A DNA stretch of 64,000 nucleotides from Breviolum minutum Mf 1.05b.01 (lineage: Eukaryota; Sar; Dinophyceae; Suessiales; Symbiodiniaceae). The notes under the pieces were generated by a model that did not search any database, was not told the origin of the DNA, and was given only the letters and a program-made list of their open reading frames with translations. Shown in pieces: positions 46,557-58,900 of the stretch. How positions within the stretch are numbered: the first letter of the stretch is position 1; every line of letters starts with the position of its first letter. The position numbers were made by a program, and so were the translations under genes. The stretch is from assembly GCA_000507305.1 (NCBI GenBank), contig DF241147.1, positions 70,161 through 134,160 on the forward strand, read 5' to 3'.

Positions 46557-49052
46557 CCAAAATCCTCCCCCGTTGCTTGGCTATCCGGAAACGCTGCTTC
46601 TCCGGTTTGCACCGAAGCCGCATGGAGGAAGTAACGTTCCGGTTCTAACCTCGTTGGTATTCGAAAGTGAGAAGAGTTGAAAGAAAAAAAATGGTGGTTT
46701 TCTTACGGAAGATGTTGCCAACCCCTACTTTTAAAATCATGGTGAAACTTGGAAACCAACCGGACTAAAAAATGATGGGAACCAAGGACTTCTAGGGAAT
46801 CAATCATCGGCGACTTTTTTTTTAGCGCGCCTGCAAATGGCAACTCAGAGAAATCAGTGGGCCATGTTTTCATATCCGAACGCGTGGCGATTTTACTGCA
46901 AAAATCCCTTAATTTTCAATAGGAACTACCCTCCCAGAAACTAACAGCTTGCCCTGAAAAATAGACCGAAACCCAAAAGGAAACGATGGTCTTCCAACCA
47001 TCCATTGCCATCCATTTTCTGGTTCAAACTGTTACATTCATGGTGGATTTTCCAGCCATGGAGATAGATGGATGTTCACTACCTTATCTTCACTGGGGAT
47101 TCTTTTTCTGATTCGCATCAACGAAAATATCCAACAAGGCATCCAAGCATCCAAGGGCTTGTTGTGGTACTCATGCCATAGGAAATATACATCTAGCTGG
47201 AATAATCAGTAGTTAAGACTCTTCAATAAACTACCAATAGGACTGACTATACTATATTAGTCCATGTTTTTCTTGTTGTGTGGTCATGTTTCCGCTCATT
47301 CTAAGCACACAGCTTTTTTGGCCAAATCACCGATTTTTCGGAGATAAAAAAAAATCCCAATGCATCTTTTAACATGGTCCCAGGTCCACCCTTTCTTTTG
47401 AACTTTGCTACCCCAAGCTGAACCGATGAGCGAGAGCGTTGTCCAAACACCTCATAAAACTTACTCCCAACCAAGGGGTAAGACCCCATTCCCTCCATCC
47501 ACGTTTGCCCTAGCATTTTCCCTACATCTTCCTGGGTTTCCTCACTGCAAGTCCGGATTCCAAGCTTCTTGACCTATGATGGTAGCCTCCCTAACGACTA
47601 CCACTGTGTACCTGCAAACCGTGCCGGCAACCGCGGCTTGAATTTTGGAGAAACCACCCGGCAGCTTTGGTGGGCTCATGATTTGCAAGGGTTGGAGGAG
47701 ACATGAATCGTTTCCCCACTTTTTCCAATGACTACTTGGATGTCCCAGGAAGTTAGGAAACGGTTATATAGTACGTGGGTTATACCTCCAATATACCCCA
47801 TTTATAAGTAGGTCGTGGTAGTGAAATAAACAAAATTGATCCTCACTTCCCACCGGACATCCAGGTTGGGATACCTGAAAGGTATGAAAAAAGAAAAAAA
47901 CCGCAGCTTCACGTCATCCTTTCCTAAATCACCAGAATCTCCAAATGGTGAGAGTTGAGAGGCAACAAATTTTGAGGTGGTGTCAAGGTCTTTGGAAGCT
48001 CTCCGGGGGGTCAGGAGAAGAATTCCGAAAAAAAAAAAATCCACCAACAAACAGAGAGGTTGGTTGCATCTCAATCAAACAGGGATTCTCAGTGCACTTC
48101 GAGGGCAGTCACAAATCTATTCATCCCTTCAATACATCAACCATTTTCTTGGGCCGAGGTATTTTGCTTGATGCTTCCAAACAACTTAGGAAACATCCAT
48201 CTGCAAGTCCTATCAAAAGTTCGCACCAGCCCCACTGAAGTGGCTTAAATGAAAAAACAATCAGCTGAATCAATGTTGGTCCTCAAAAATTCCAAAAGAC
48301 TCCTGGTACCCGAAACGTCCCCTTGAAAAATGGTTGTTTCAGTTGGATGATGAACCACACCTTTACAAACGGGAAATGGTTGGAAATCACCAAACATCCA
48401 GTAAAAACTGGTTGTTTAGGCTTCCAGGCTTACAACTGCGTCATGAGGAAAAGTAACCATTCGATTCTATCGTGCTGCTTGGTGAATGGAAGAGATGCGG
48501 CCAACTCACCACTTGGGATAAAAATAAAAACCCCTATAATACTCCCTGAAAGTTTAAACCGTCCCAGCCTTCAAATCAAGGTTTTCCTGCATGATCTTCC
48601 GCTAACACACAGCTAAAGAAAAAGATTCCTATATAATATAGAAATTTAGTCTGCTACGGGGTGGCTTCCGCCCTGTTCGCCCCTCTATCCATCTGTCAAT
48701 CAACCCAATCTTGTTGTTTTGCAGCCTTCATTTTCTGCCAGTCAAGCCCCTGCCTACCAAACACCTAGAAAAAGAACAACACAAAGAAGCTGCCAAAACC
48801 ACGGCAGAAAAAAAGAAACGGCGTCAAACCTGAAGTGTCAGCAAACCCACCCAAAAAAAAATTGAACAGACATCAGTTATCAACGAAAAAAAAACCTTCA
48901 ACAACAAACCCCCCGGGACCCCCCAATTATGTGCTAAGACATCAACGGGCGCGCATCAACGAAGAATTTCACCCAACTCCGCCCACTTCTTCGAAAAATT
49001 TGGGGCACCAGATCTTCCGCCAGGGATCATAGGCACCATGGGAAGAATAGGC
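46557..49052 (-). CDS. six-exon partial gene, unrecognised protein
   Basis: Six exons join in phase: 48973-49052 (acceptor CTTCACCAG|GC; AYSSHGAYDPWRKIWCPKFF), 48434-48511 (LAASLPFTKQHDRIEWLLFL; donor GTAAGC), 47913-48000 (ASKDLDTTSKFVASQLSPFG; donor GTGAAG), 47374-47573 (VKKLGIRTCSEETQEDVGKM, WMEGMGSYPLVGSKFYEV, RSRSSVQLGVAKFKRKGG), 46831-46895 (IATRSDMKTWPTDFSELPFA; AG|GC donor), 46557-46644 (EPERYFLHAASVQTGEAAFP, DSQATGEDFG). The TQED..W..FYEV..SSVQLGVA spacing faintly resembles the inositol-polyphosphate phosphatase/EEP fold, but its catalytic motifs are not all visible; treat as unknown. The 186 bp intron between the last two exons is largely a degraded F3 element. Both termini are missing. 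Confidence 0.65.
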
Positions 49053-49639
49053 CTGGTGAAGGTGACGGTGAATTTTAAAAAAATCGTGTGAATACGCTGT
49101 CCATACGTCATGGGAATAAAAAATAGCTGTGTTGGTGTCGTTTTGTTGTTGGTATTCTTTTTTGGTGTGATGTGATTTCGTTGCTTGTTGTGTGTATTTA
49201 CTTGATTTTTGGTGCGATGTTGGTTGTGTTTTGGTCTTGTGGTTTTACTAACCAACAAATGATGGTGGTTTGTGTTCGTGGTTCTGGTTGCTGTTGTTCT
49301 TGATGCTGTGTTTTTCCTTGGAGGGAGAGTTCAGAGTTATATAGTAGGAAGCTTGAAATGTTTTTTTTGGGGGGGTTCTATCCAAAAAAAACATCCCCAC
49401 TAAGATTCAAAAAAAAGTGAAGAACAAAAAAAAACTCCAAAAACAAACAAGTCCTCACCTAAATTTCAAAAAAAAACACTTGATTGAGAGTTTTGGAAAC
49501 ACCAAATTCTTGAAGCACGCCTCACTTCACCCTCTTCCCCCACCACCGCAATCCCTAAGTACCACCTGGAAGTCAAACTGTACGAAAACCTCAAGGTGTT
49601 TGAGGTAAACCCCCCAACTATTTATGCTGGAAAAATATC

Positions 49640-49703
49640 ATTCCCGCCATGGGTGTTTGTCGCCAGGGCTTCCTCAGGGAAACCAATGGGGTTGTCATAA
49701 GCA
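49640..49703 (-). CDS. internal exon, unrecognised protein
   Basis: After acceptor TTATGATCAG|T the frame reads AYDNPIGFPEEALATNTHGG and stays open to a stop about ten codons further on. Donor unclear (GC dinucleotides are available). It probably precedes the exon at 49052 in the same gene. Confidence 0.5.
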
Positions 49704-50113
49704 CTGATCATAAGGCCGGGGGGTACGTTTGGGGGGAGGGGTTGGTTGACTAGCCATGAACAACTCGTTTGCACTTGGATCTTTAGAACTGGAAATAGAC
49801 TGGGATCCACCCCCATTTATAAACCACTTTCATGGCCATGTGGAAGGTGTCCCACAACCCCAGAAATTGGGGACTTATGGTCCACGATGGTTTTTTTTCA
49901 TCGACCTGAAATCACCAACAAGTTTACCAAAGAAATTCCTTTATATAAATGATTTCGGGGGGGATGACGTTCGGGAAGATGCACAGAATAGGGGTCATCA
50001 TCCATCTTGAGAAATGGATGACACTTTTCCAAAGCGTTGGTGAATTGGGAGAATTATCCTCTGGTAAACTTACATGTCGCTGGCTGGAAGATTCCCATTT
50101 TTCAGTAGGCAAT

Positions 50114-50229
50114 ACTGTTGATGGTTCAGAAATCCGGCGTTCACCAGTTGAGGTTGGTAGTTTATCCCATTATTTATATGGTTTCATACATCTCAGGTGG
50201 TTGTTTGGGATTTCTGAACCATCAACAGT
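50114..50229. repeat. F2 element (reference copy)
   Basis: ACTGTTGATGGTTCAGAAATC and GGATTTCTGAACCATCAACAGT are near-perfect inverted arms. Inner GTTGAGGTTGGTAGTTTATC is shared with most copies. Confidence 0.9.
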
Positions 50230-50247
50230 AGGAAATACATCGACTGA

Positions 50248-50345
50248 TCATTTCGGGTCTGAGACTTCCCAGGTCTCCCACAGAATCACCGGAGGGCTCC
50301 CGTGACTTGCCTCCCTTGGGACGTTTTTCATAGGGTCATTTTCCA
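50248..50345 (-). CDS. possible internal exon
   Basis: The minus frame reads MENDPMKNVPREASHGSPPV followed by ILWETWEVSDPK. Composition is protein-like, but neither edge has a convincing splice site. Confidence 0.4.
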
Positions 50346-50652
50346 TTGAACCAGCATGATAGGAGGGGATAATCTCTAAAAACCTCCACCAAAACAACAA
50401 AGAAAAAACACGCAAAAAAAAAAAAACAACAACAACCATCCCCAAACTCCAACACCACTTCAAAAAAACCTCTCATCACCCTCACTCCACCCAAAAAAAA
50501 ACAACCTTCAACCACCACACACCCAAACACACCAACGCCAAACCTGAGACCTTCACTTCACACTTCACACACAACCCCGTGTTTTTTTGTTGATCCATTC
50601 CGTTGTGTTGTGTTTTTTTCTCTCACCAATGCCCCAACCAACCAAGCAACGC

Positions 50653-53088
50653 CCCAGAAGGAAGGCGGTCCACCACAAATGGGGTTCTCGTAGAATTTGC
50701 AGGGATAGGTACAATAGCTGCTATCCACTTCCGTGAAGGTCTGGCGGTCGCCATCCGGCCATCCGGCCATTTTTTTTTCGGTTGTTAGGCACGGTTTAGG
50801 TGGTGCAAAAAAATGGTGGTGTTTTTTTGAAGGGAAAAATGCTGGTGAATTTTTGAAGGAAGGATATTTTTTTTGATAAAACAAAAAAACGGATTGGTTA
50901 CTAAGGTTGACAAGCCAATTTTTGCTTTCCAGCCAAGTGACCATGACTTTATAGTAAGGATTTTGTAGTTCATCAACTTGCTTCCAGGCTATGAAAAAAA
51001 CCTATGAAAGAAACAGCCAAAACCTGTAGAAAGACAACATGCAAAACAAGACGGTACAACCTATGAAAGAAAATCCTTTTACCCAGAGAATTGGGCTCCT
51101 CTAACGGTCGTCAATTTAGGATGATCCTACAGGGTGGGCCCCCTCACCAGTTGTAAGTGTAGTTATAGCCCCGATATAAGTAGGGTGCAATAACTCCGGA
51201 AAAACCCATCTATTTTCAGCCATTTATAGGGCTTATAAACTTACTTAGAACCAGGGGCCCACCTTGTACATGGATTCCTCAGATTTTTGTTGGGTGGATT
51301 CCGCTTATTTTCATCCTACCATCGCCGATTTGCACAGTATTTTGGTCCTTGCTTGGAAGTTCCTTTTGGAAGACTAATATGATTCATCTTATCAAAAATT
51401 GACGAAATCAGTGATTTGTTGGGCGATTTGATTTACGAACTCTGTTAGTGCCAACATTTTTGGGGAGGACTTGTCAGGGCACATGTTTTTTACTCATCAC
51501 TGATCACATGTTTTGGAGTTATATACTTTGAAAGATGAAGAAAAGATGATGAAAGTTATATACTTGATCATGGTTACATACTCCATCATGATGCCATCAC
51601 ATGTTTTGGAGTTATATACATGGTTGAAGGAAAAAACACACAATGAAAAAGCTGTTATGGAATCCCAATGGGTCCCAAAGGCATCAAGACATGTGAACCA
51701 CTCACTCTCAAGTCATGATACATAAATCTCCCAAAAAGCTCGAACAGAAAACATACAAATTCTTTCTCACAACTCCTACAAAAAAAAACAAAGCACTCCC
51801 CAAAAAACAACCTCTAACATCTAACATCTAGCAGAATTCATCTCTGAAATTTCTGGATTTTCGAAAAAACAACCAGGCAACATCTGGAAATCCAAAACTT
51901 TCCCTCCCTCCTGACCACCCAGAGCCTCCGGAAGAGTCCCTACATGACAACCACAACGGGGTCCATGTACCGCGGCCACAATCTCCTTGGGCGCATTGTT
52001 GGGATATCTGGCCTTGCACACCTGTGGCGGTTTCAACGCAACGGAACGACGACAAAATGTGGCGAGGAAGGCCATGTTGACGAACCAAATTTTTGCCAAG
52101 GCATGGGTCATACATATCTTGCCTTCATTTTTGTGGTGCGTTTTTCGATGTTTCTTCGATATGTTGGTTGATGATACTGTTGATGGAAAAAATCCGGCTA
52201 CAGTAACCACTTGGGATGATTAAAAGCCTATGGAAAAATGTGATCTTCTGGGTATTGACTGGTGCAGGATTTCTTCCATTAACAGTATTGCTTATTAGAA
52301 TCTTTTGATTTACTTATTTTTGAATCCCAAATAGGTAAGCCATATTGCCAATATATAAATCCTTAGTAATACTGTTGATGGTTCAGAAATCCCAAACAAC
52401 CACCTGGGATTTTTTTCACGTCATGGATAAGGGATATCTGCTACATCAACTGGTTAGGATTTCTGAAGAATCAACAGTATGAATCCTTGGTAATATGTTT
52501 TTCCAACAATTTCCAACAATCCATCGACCAACTGGAAAAGAAGAACAGACATCCCTCCCCAAAAAAAAATAAAAAAAAAAAAAACGAGTCCCAAACCATT
52601 CCCAACCATCGACCTTTTTCACACCATGACATCCATCGACCCAAAAATCCATCAAAACAACCTAGAGCCCCGGGTTAAAAACACCTCTATGTTTGAAGGT
52701 CGTGGCCCTCCCAAAACAAGGCCCCTCAACTTCCCCCCTCAAAACAGCCTTCCTCCGGGCCACCATTTGGGGGTTTCTAGGGAAATCGACACCATCCAAC
52801 CCATCCAAACCCATCCAACCCCATCATTCGACACGACGACCTCCACGCAGGCGGATGGATCGAAATGCGTATCCTGTTCCGCATCACGCGTGATGGCCAT
52901 GGACGCCTCGGGAGTCCCGGACCGTCGTGTGAGTGTGAGTTTTCGACGAAAACGAACAAAATGGGAGGTGAAAAGCCTCCAAAAATGAAATGTGCCAAAA
53001 AAACAGTGTTTTTGTGTGTGTGTGTGTGTGTTTCGTTTTTTTGTTTGGTTTTGGTTGGGGTATTAAATGAGGCATGGTTAGAAAAAAA

Positions 53089-53171
<83 letters not shown>

Positions 53172-53293
53172 NGGTTCAACCAGGGTCGAGATTTTATACT
53201 ACTTTTGCAGTTGTATCATATCATCTTTCTTCACCAATATTTCTTACAATACATAATTTGTCCATTTTATGGTTGATAAATGTAAAAAGGATA

Positions 53294-53373
<80 letters not shown>

Positions 53374-53681
53374 CAATGATAATTATCATAAGTAATGATA
53401 ATACTAATGTTAATAGTACAATCAATGTGTCATGAGTCATGTTTATTGATTTGTTTTGAAGCTTGCCTTGGCATCACTTGAAAAAGGTCCAACTGTAGAA
53501 AAATGATCCCACAAGATTTGGTCAAAAAAAATGAAATCCCAACAAACAGCCACACTGAAGATATGAATGGGTAAGGGAAAATGAAGTCTCAACACTTTCA
53601 AAGTTGCTTGGGTTGTGTCAAAAACGCCCTTTTTGGCTTTCAAGACAGAAATTGCCGACAGAGATGCATCCAGGTTGGATA
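50653..53681 (-). CDS. four-exon partial gene, unrecognised protein
   Basis: Four phase-compatible exons: 53596-53681 (acceptor CGTCACCATAG; NLDASLSAISVLKAKKGVFD; donor GTGTTG), 52820-52906 (acceptor CTCCCGAG|GC; ASMAITRDAEQDTHFDPSAC, VEVVVSNDG; donor GTTGGA), 51926-52021 (acceptor CCGCCACAG; ARYPNNAPKEIVAAVHGPRC, GCHVGTLPE; AG|GC donor), 50653-50740 (acceptor CGACCGCCAG; TFTEVDSSYCTYPCKFYENP, ICGGPPSFWG; GC donor). The last exon is cysteine-rich (C..C....C spacing). Codon bias is strong in exons 2 and 3. Other exons could lie between them, since introns here exceed 700 bp. No family is recognised. Confidence 0.55.
51132..51267. repeat. F11 palindromic element
   Basis: AGGGTGGGCCCCCTCACCAG and ACCAGGGGCCCACCTTGTA arms, with inner TTATAGCCC and GGGCTTATAA. 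Confidence 0.75.
52176..52286. repeat. F2 element, divergent
   Basis: ACTGTTGATGGAAAAAATCC and GGATTTCTTCCATTAACAGT arms. Confidence 0.75.
52371..52478. repeat. F2 element
   Basis: ACTGTTGATGGTTCAGAAATC and GATTTCTGAAGAATCAACAGT arms. It lies about 85 bp from the previous copy. Confidence 0.85.
53087..53372. repeat. paired GAT microsatellites with a single-N gap
   Basis: A nearly pure (ATG)n array at 53087-53171 ends at N (53172). About 120 bp of unique AT-rich sequence follows, then a second pure (GAT)n array at 53292-53372. The lone N marks a join of unknown size. Confidence 0.95.
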
Positions 53682-54029
53682 CTATGGTGACGATTGACAA
53701 GTAAATAATAATGACTTTTCCCCCTTCCAAGTAATGCAAATGAAGGTTTTATAGGAATCCCTACTTAACATGTAATAGTCTTGGTGGTGACTGGCACGGG
53801 GGATAACTCAAAACAATAACACAGTTCTATATGTAGATCTTGTTTTCGTGATGGATCCTATACTGACCTATCCCCTTTTGTTGGCCAAAAACGAAAAATA
53901 TTGGTCAAGAAAAAAAAACAATTGCCTTCTCTTTTGGGGGGAACACTTTCTTTTTCAAAAAGGGTCCAAAAAAAAGAATCCTTGTGGCACATTTTTACGA
54001 CTTCTGGACACCAAAAAAAACAAACAAAC

Positions 54030-54174
54030 TGAGCTGCCCCAACGATAAAACAGCCAATGTGGACAAACTGCGACAAATTCTTGGCCGCCGTATCTTCCTG
54101 CCATAACAAAAATTGGGAATTCGAAAACTTCCATGCACAAAACTTCGGCAGCGTTTCAAAAAAGTGTTCCCAAA
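54030..54174 (-). CDS. internal exon, unrecognised protein
   Basis: Acceptor TTGCTGAAACAG|TT. The frame reads WEHFFETLPKFCAWKFSNSQ, FLLWQEDTAAKNLSQFVHIG and FIVGAAQ, with a likely GT donor (GCTCA|GTTTG). It is rich in aromatic residues and partly hydrophobic. Unknown family. Confidence 0.55.
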
Positions 54175-55224
54175 CTGTTTCAGCAATAATAACGAGAACA
54201 ACAATTACAATAATGATTTTAAAAAAACTCCACATCATCATCATCCTCATAAAACACGGTCACTTTGGAGCAACTCTTGGCCAGCTGCTGTTTCTTTCAA
54301 CAGAAAAATCCCTGAGCCTGAACACCTAAGCGGTTTAAAGGCTCGATCAAAGGTGCTTGGTAAGGGATTCCCTGGCGGCGGCCGGAAGTTTTCGTGGGGG
54401 TTTTGTTGGATGGAGGGACGTCCTGGTGGTTGGATAGTCCTTCACTAAGTGGGCTAGAAGATCATCTAAGCACCAAAAAAACAAAAAAGAAAAAACATTG
54501 CTGGCAATGAGAAAATCCCCCCCTTTTTTTCAATAGGAAATAGATAATTAAGTCTTTTAGTCCATTTTTCAGCCAGTTATGTTGGTATACTAGAGGGTAT
54601 CTACCTATATTTGGGTTGTTTAGAGATGTTTTCTTAGAATTCCGCAATTATTTCCATGAATTTGAACAAACACCAAAAAAAAAAACATTGCCAATCAACC
54701 GTGATTATGGAACAAAGAGGTATTGGTTTTTATGTGAACCCTTTATTAAACTACATGTTGGCCTTTTTACCATCTATATCTTGACCTTAAAGTAAATCAA
54801 AACCCATCATTTATTTTGCCCCCAATGCTGTTTTCCCCAAAAAGAGGGGGCCCAGAACTAGTAGAAAACAAAAACCCTGACATGGCATTCCATTGAAAAA
54901 CTGATTTGGTTTTTTTCGAGATCCTGATTTCGTGGTTTTTTTTATAATCCCCATATAACAGGGGTCATAATAGCACCAGTCCAAGCAATACACTATTAAA
55001 GGAAAATCCCTTAAATTTACCATGCGTTTGCATTGTTTGATCCCCTAGAAATATGTACTTGAATGACCCCTGTATAATTAGAAGGGTACAGAAAAATGCC
55101 CAGAAAACAAACAACCAACCAATCTTGTGAAGCGACACTTCTAGGACGAAAAATACGATCCAGCGAGATGACTAGCCACCGGCGGAGTAGGTTGGGGGGG
55201 GGGGGGTGTAGTCAATAACTTTAC

Positions 55225-55326
55225 ATGAGGTCTAATGAATATCTCAAAAAACCATGAGACAAGTACTGCCCACATGAAGATATTAACAAAACCTAGATTC
55301 AAATGCTTAGATTCACAGATCTTCAG
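55225..55326 (-). CDS. internal exon with transmembrane segment
   Basis: 34 codons, phase 0 to 0, with acceptor GAACTTGCAG and donor CCTCAT|GTAAAG. The frame is LKICESKHLNLGFVNIFMWA then VLVSWFFEIFIRPH. The middle is a plausible membrane helix. Both splice sites are good. Confidence 0.6.
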
Positions 55327-55966
55327 CTGCAAGTTCTTGCCAAATCTCGTCATGAATCATTCAGACGGCTAAGAACATCGCAGTGAGCGGCTGTTACGAT
55401 GGTGGAAAACCCCGGTACAAATGAATGGCGGAAGGTTCAAACCTCCATTGAAATCCGGAAACTCATCGGAACCAACCAAACCTCCATTTTTTTTGGGCTC
55501 AAAATGTCAATTTTGGAGGAAACAACTAAACAACCAGTTCTAAGTTTTAAATGGATGGATTTTTTGGTGATTTTGTCCACCCATTTTTCAGTCAAAATTG
55601 GGTGATTTTGTCATCCAACTGATAGCCGTTTCAGGTTCTAGGCATATATCCATCTCTTCAATAAAAGGCTTCACTACTTCATCCATGATTTGAAAACTAC
55701 CCCCTTGGTCACGGCCTCATCAAAATCATATGGCCTCACTTTGTCAAATTGGTTCTGACAAAAAAAAACACCAAAAACAATGAATCATGGCGTTTTTCAA
55801 CTTACCTATATACCCCCCCGGCCACGTAATTATATACCCCCCCCCCCACAAATAGCCGGGTTTTCTTTTTGCCGGCCAAACATGAAGGAGCAAACCAAGC
55901 GTTTTCAAAAGTCCTGATCATAAGCTCACCAAAAAAAAAACGCCTCTATATAGAGTTGAACTTTGC

Positions 55967-56065
55967 CCTTTAGCCGCCACCGGTGACAAAATTTTTCTCC
56001 AGGACTTCCTCCCACGAAACGCCAACTCACACGCCAAACCCCACGGCACCGTGTTGGTGTCGACA
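55967..56065 (-). CDS. internal exon, unrecognised protein
   Basis: Acceptor TGTACCTAG|T, frame VDTNTVPWGLACELAFRGRK then SWRKILSPVAAK, and a GC donor (AAAGG|GCAAAG). The codon signal is very strong. Unknown family. Confidence 0.6.
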
Positions 56066-56903
56066 CTAGGTACATGGGCAATGCCCGACAAGGTAGAAGC
56101 CTGCCTAGGAATGAGAGGTGGGGTGCAACCAACATGCTGGGTTTCCTCCTATGTTTAAAAGGAAAGTACTACATATGGGGGTTTCCTAAAATGGTGGTAC
56201 CCAAAAACCATTGCTTTTCCTACTAAAAAATGATCATTTTGGGGTGTTTTGGTGGTACCACCATTTAAGGAAACACCCAATGTATTTAATATGCCCTGGA
56301 AGTCACGGACCATTAAAAGAAACCTTGGAATCCTTGAAAATGAAACAAACCTTTACTATACAAAGCAAAAAAACATTCAAAAGATGCCGTCCAGTTCATA
56401 TAAAGCCTGGAAGTCGTTTTGTCGACTATTTATTTTTCATGGTCTGGACCCGCAAAAGACGAGTTTATTGTTTTGAAGTAAGGGTTTACTTCATCAACAA
56501 TTCCAGGGAAATAGACCATTCGGCTTTAATGGTCGGCTTGACTTCCTGATATTAAATACAGCACCTAAAAGTTATAAGCTTGGAAAAGTCCCCCAGGTAA
56601 AATGTTGAAACCTGGCAGAACCCAATCTATTTGAATGAAATGTTTCATCCTAAAAAGGTGTGGTACACCAGGGTAGAAGTAGATGGCACAGGTACCATGT
56701 ATATAGTGGTTTATGTAAGGCTTGTATTAACCCTATCGACCCACCTTTTGGGGACTGTGCCATGTACTCTTGACCATGGGGTAAATCAAACCTTTGGAAG
56801 AGAGGATCATACTCTACCTCTCTCCAAAGAAATGCAGCAAACGCAACTTGAAACAAAGGACATCCTCGAAAAACCATGAAACAGGAGAACTTTCCTAGTG
56901 GAA

Positions 56904-57020
56904 TGTCCCAGAAAATTAGTAAATGGTCCGTAAGTGGATTATAACCTACCTACAAATGGTGGCACATTGGGGTTATAACCCCTTTACTAACCATTTCCCA
57001 ACTTTTTGGGACATCCAAGT
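56904..57020. repeat. F10 palindromic element (reference copy)
   Basis: AATGTCCCAGAAAATTAGTA and CATTTCCCAACTTTTTGGGACATCC arms, with inner GTGGATTATAACC and GGGGTTATAACCCC. Confidence 0.8.
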
Positions 57021-57088
57021 ACACACTCCAACTCCGCGTTTCCATATGGATTTCCCACACACCCCTCGTTACATCCACCGATCAACAC

Positions 57089-57145
57089 AGCGGGTTTCCG
57101 GGCGCGAGTTCCGGGAGTGCAACAAGCAGAAGGGTGCTCAACCAC
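57089..57145 (-). CDS. possible internal exon
   Basis: 19 codons in phase 0 between acceptor GTTACTCAG|GTG and donor CCCGCT|GTGTTG, encoding VVEHPSACCTPGTRARKPA. A plus-strand frame (STQRVSGREFRECNKQKGAQ) competes. Confidence 0.35.
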
Positions 57146-57599
57146 CTGAGTAACTAGTGAAGAGAAAGCCCCGTGGTTTTGCTGTGAATATCATGGAAAA
57201 TTCCCTTGATTTGAAAACAGCCAGGAAAAAAAAAATTGGGATGGCGGCTTTTTGGGGGAGTAAAAATCCAAATTGAATGATGGATATTTGTGAACCTCTG
57301 AGTTTTGTTTTTAAACATGTTCTTGTGTTTCACATGAACCGCTTAGCACTTCAAACCAAATATATAGCCTTATCTGCTGTAGCAGGTACATTCATTGCGG
57401 TTGTTGGGGAAGTTTCTCACCATTAGAGGGTATCAAATCCACCACAAAGTTCAGTTTCAAAGTGTCACTGGCTTCTTTCTTCGTGGAATTTTTCGTGAAA
57501 CCTATGAGAATTTTCCCTCACCGAACAAATTACAGGAAATCCCCGATTTAAGGCTCCGAAAAAATGACTCCACAGAAAGTTAAGCCAAAAACAAGGGAG

Positions 57600-57850
57600 G
57601 TGGGTGCCCTATGTTTCAACCGCCGATTTTCTTCCGTTTCTGGCCCATGAAATGGAAAAGATGACAAGATTATGCCGTTTAGAAGCAGAAGTTCTCATGG
57701 AAGATCCCTACATTCAGATGCCCGCCCTTTCAGACGTTCACCTTGTTGCAAAAAGGAACAAACCCTCGGGTTTTTGCATATTTTACAAAAGGAAGCCGAT
57801 GATGACAGGACTGCTGCACCCAAAAGAAAAGTTTCTCTTGTTATGATTCA
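57600..57850. other. open frame on plus strand, unresolved
   Basis: The plus frame STADFLPFLAHEMEKMTRLC then LEAEVLMEDPYIQMPAL looks protein-like but opposes every secure exon in the window and has no clear splice sites. It is noted rather than called. Confidence 0.25.
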
Positions 57851-58204
57851 GGTGTGGTTTACACAAAACAGAACAGGGATTACCATTCTTTACTTCTTCA
57901 TTTCATACCTTGAAAGTCAAGCCGACCATAAAATGACATTTGTTTTCTGGATTTGTTGACGAACTAAACCCGTCCTGTTTGACAATTGTCTTGAAACGCG
58001 ATCAAGGACTTTGAACAAACTTCAAGATGCAACAAATCTTGCATACTCGAGTCTCTTCATGGTCATTTTCAATTTTCCCTCAAAAAAAAAACTAATATGT
58101 AAATAGATATTAGATACACTGATACACCCTGAAAAATTAATATGAAACACAGCCATGGAGGTTTAGTTTGATATATCACCTCCACCCCCCGGCCATTCGA
58201 ACAC

Positions 58205-58298
58205 CACGGTTGCGGTTGCTGAAAGTGCCGCTGCCAGGGGACGGGAGCACGACCCACTGCCAGATGCCCAACCGCCGCAGGCGAAAGATCCTTGAAAA
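58205..58298 (-). CDS. internal exon, unrecognised protein
   Basis: 31 codons plus one base, with acceptor CGTTGGAAG|TTT and donor CCGTG|GTGTTC. The frame is FSRIFRLRRLGIWQWVVLPS then PGSGTFSNRNR. Third positions are overwhelmingly C/G. A long plus-strand frame (58168-58728) overlaps but is compositionally random outside this block. Confidence 0.6.
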
Positions 58299-58604
58299 CT
58301 TCCAACGAAGGGCGGAGGTGACCAAGAACGATGATAAAAATTTGGGAGGGATGGAAGTTGGTGGAAGCAAATCCATTAAGGATCCCTATTTATATAACAA
58401 CCAGTCCCTAAAGAACCAGTCCCGCCATAAAACACCTGAGGTGCCAAAAACAAAAATCAGACCGTTTGGTGGAAAATGGTGGTCCAAATTTCCTCCCAGT
58501 TTTTGTACTACACATGAGATTTGTGTCTTTTTAGTATTTACATCCAAGGTAGATGTAAAGATTTCCCATGGCGAAAGGTTAGGTGGTCAAGAAAAAATGA
58601 TGAC

Positions 58605-58900
58605 ACTGTTGATGCTTCAGAATTTCCGGTGTTTTCACCCACCTCAAATGGTGCCAAAACCACTGTCCGTCGTAAAATCATGGGATAGATTACCTGTTCC
58701 TCAACTGGTGAATTTACCGGATTTCTGATGGCAACCATCAACAGCAGTAACCCTTCGGTATACGAGTTTCAAAAAATTTGTTTGAAGTACTGTTGATGGC
58801 TGAAATCAGGCTAACCAGTTGAGGTTGGTAGTTTATCCCACTATTTACAGGGTTTTAGCACCATCCAAGGTGGTTGTTTGGGATTTCAGCCATCAACAGT
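58605..58900. repeat. two F2 elements, adjacent
   Basis: Copies at 58605-58745 (ACTGTTGATGCTTCAGAATT .. GGCAACCATCAACAG) and 58789-58900 (ACTGTTGATGGCTGAAATCA .. TTTCAGCCATCAACAGT). The second has its own matched arm type (GGCTGAAATC/GATTTCAGCC). Confidence 0.85.

Noticed and set aside
58168..58728. 186-codon plus-strand open frame
   Set aside because: Only its first part overlaps GC-rich sequence, which is better explained by a minus-strand exon (58205-58298). The remainder crosses an F2 element and looks random.
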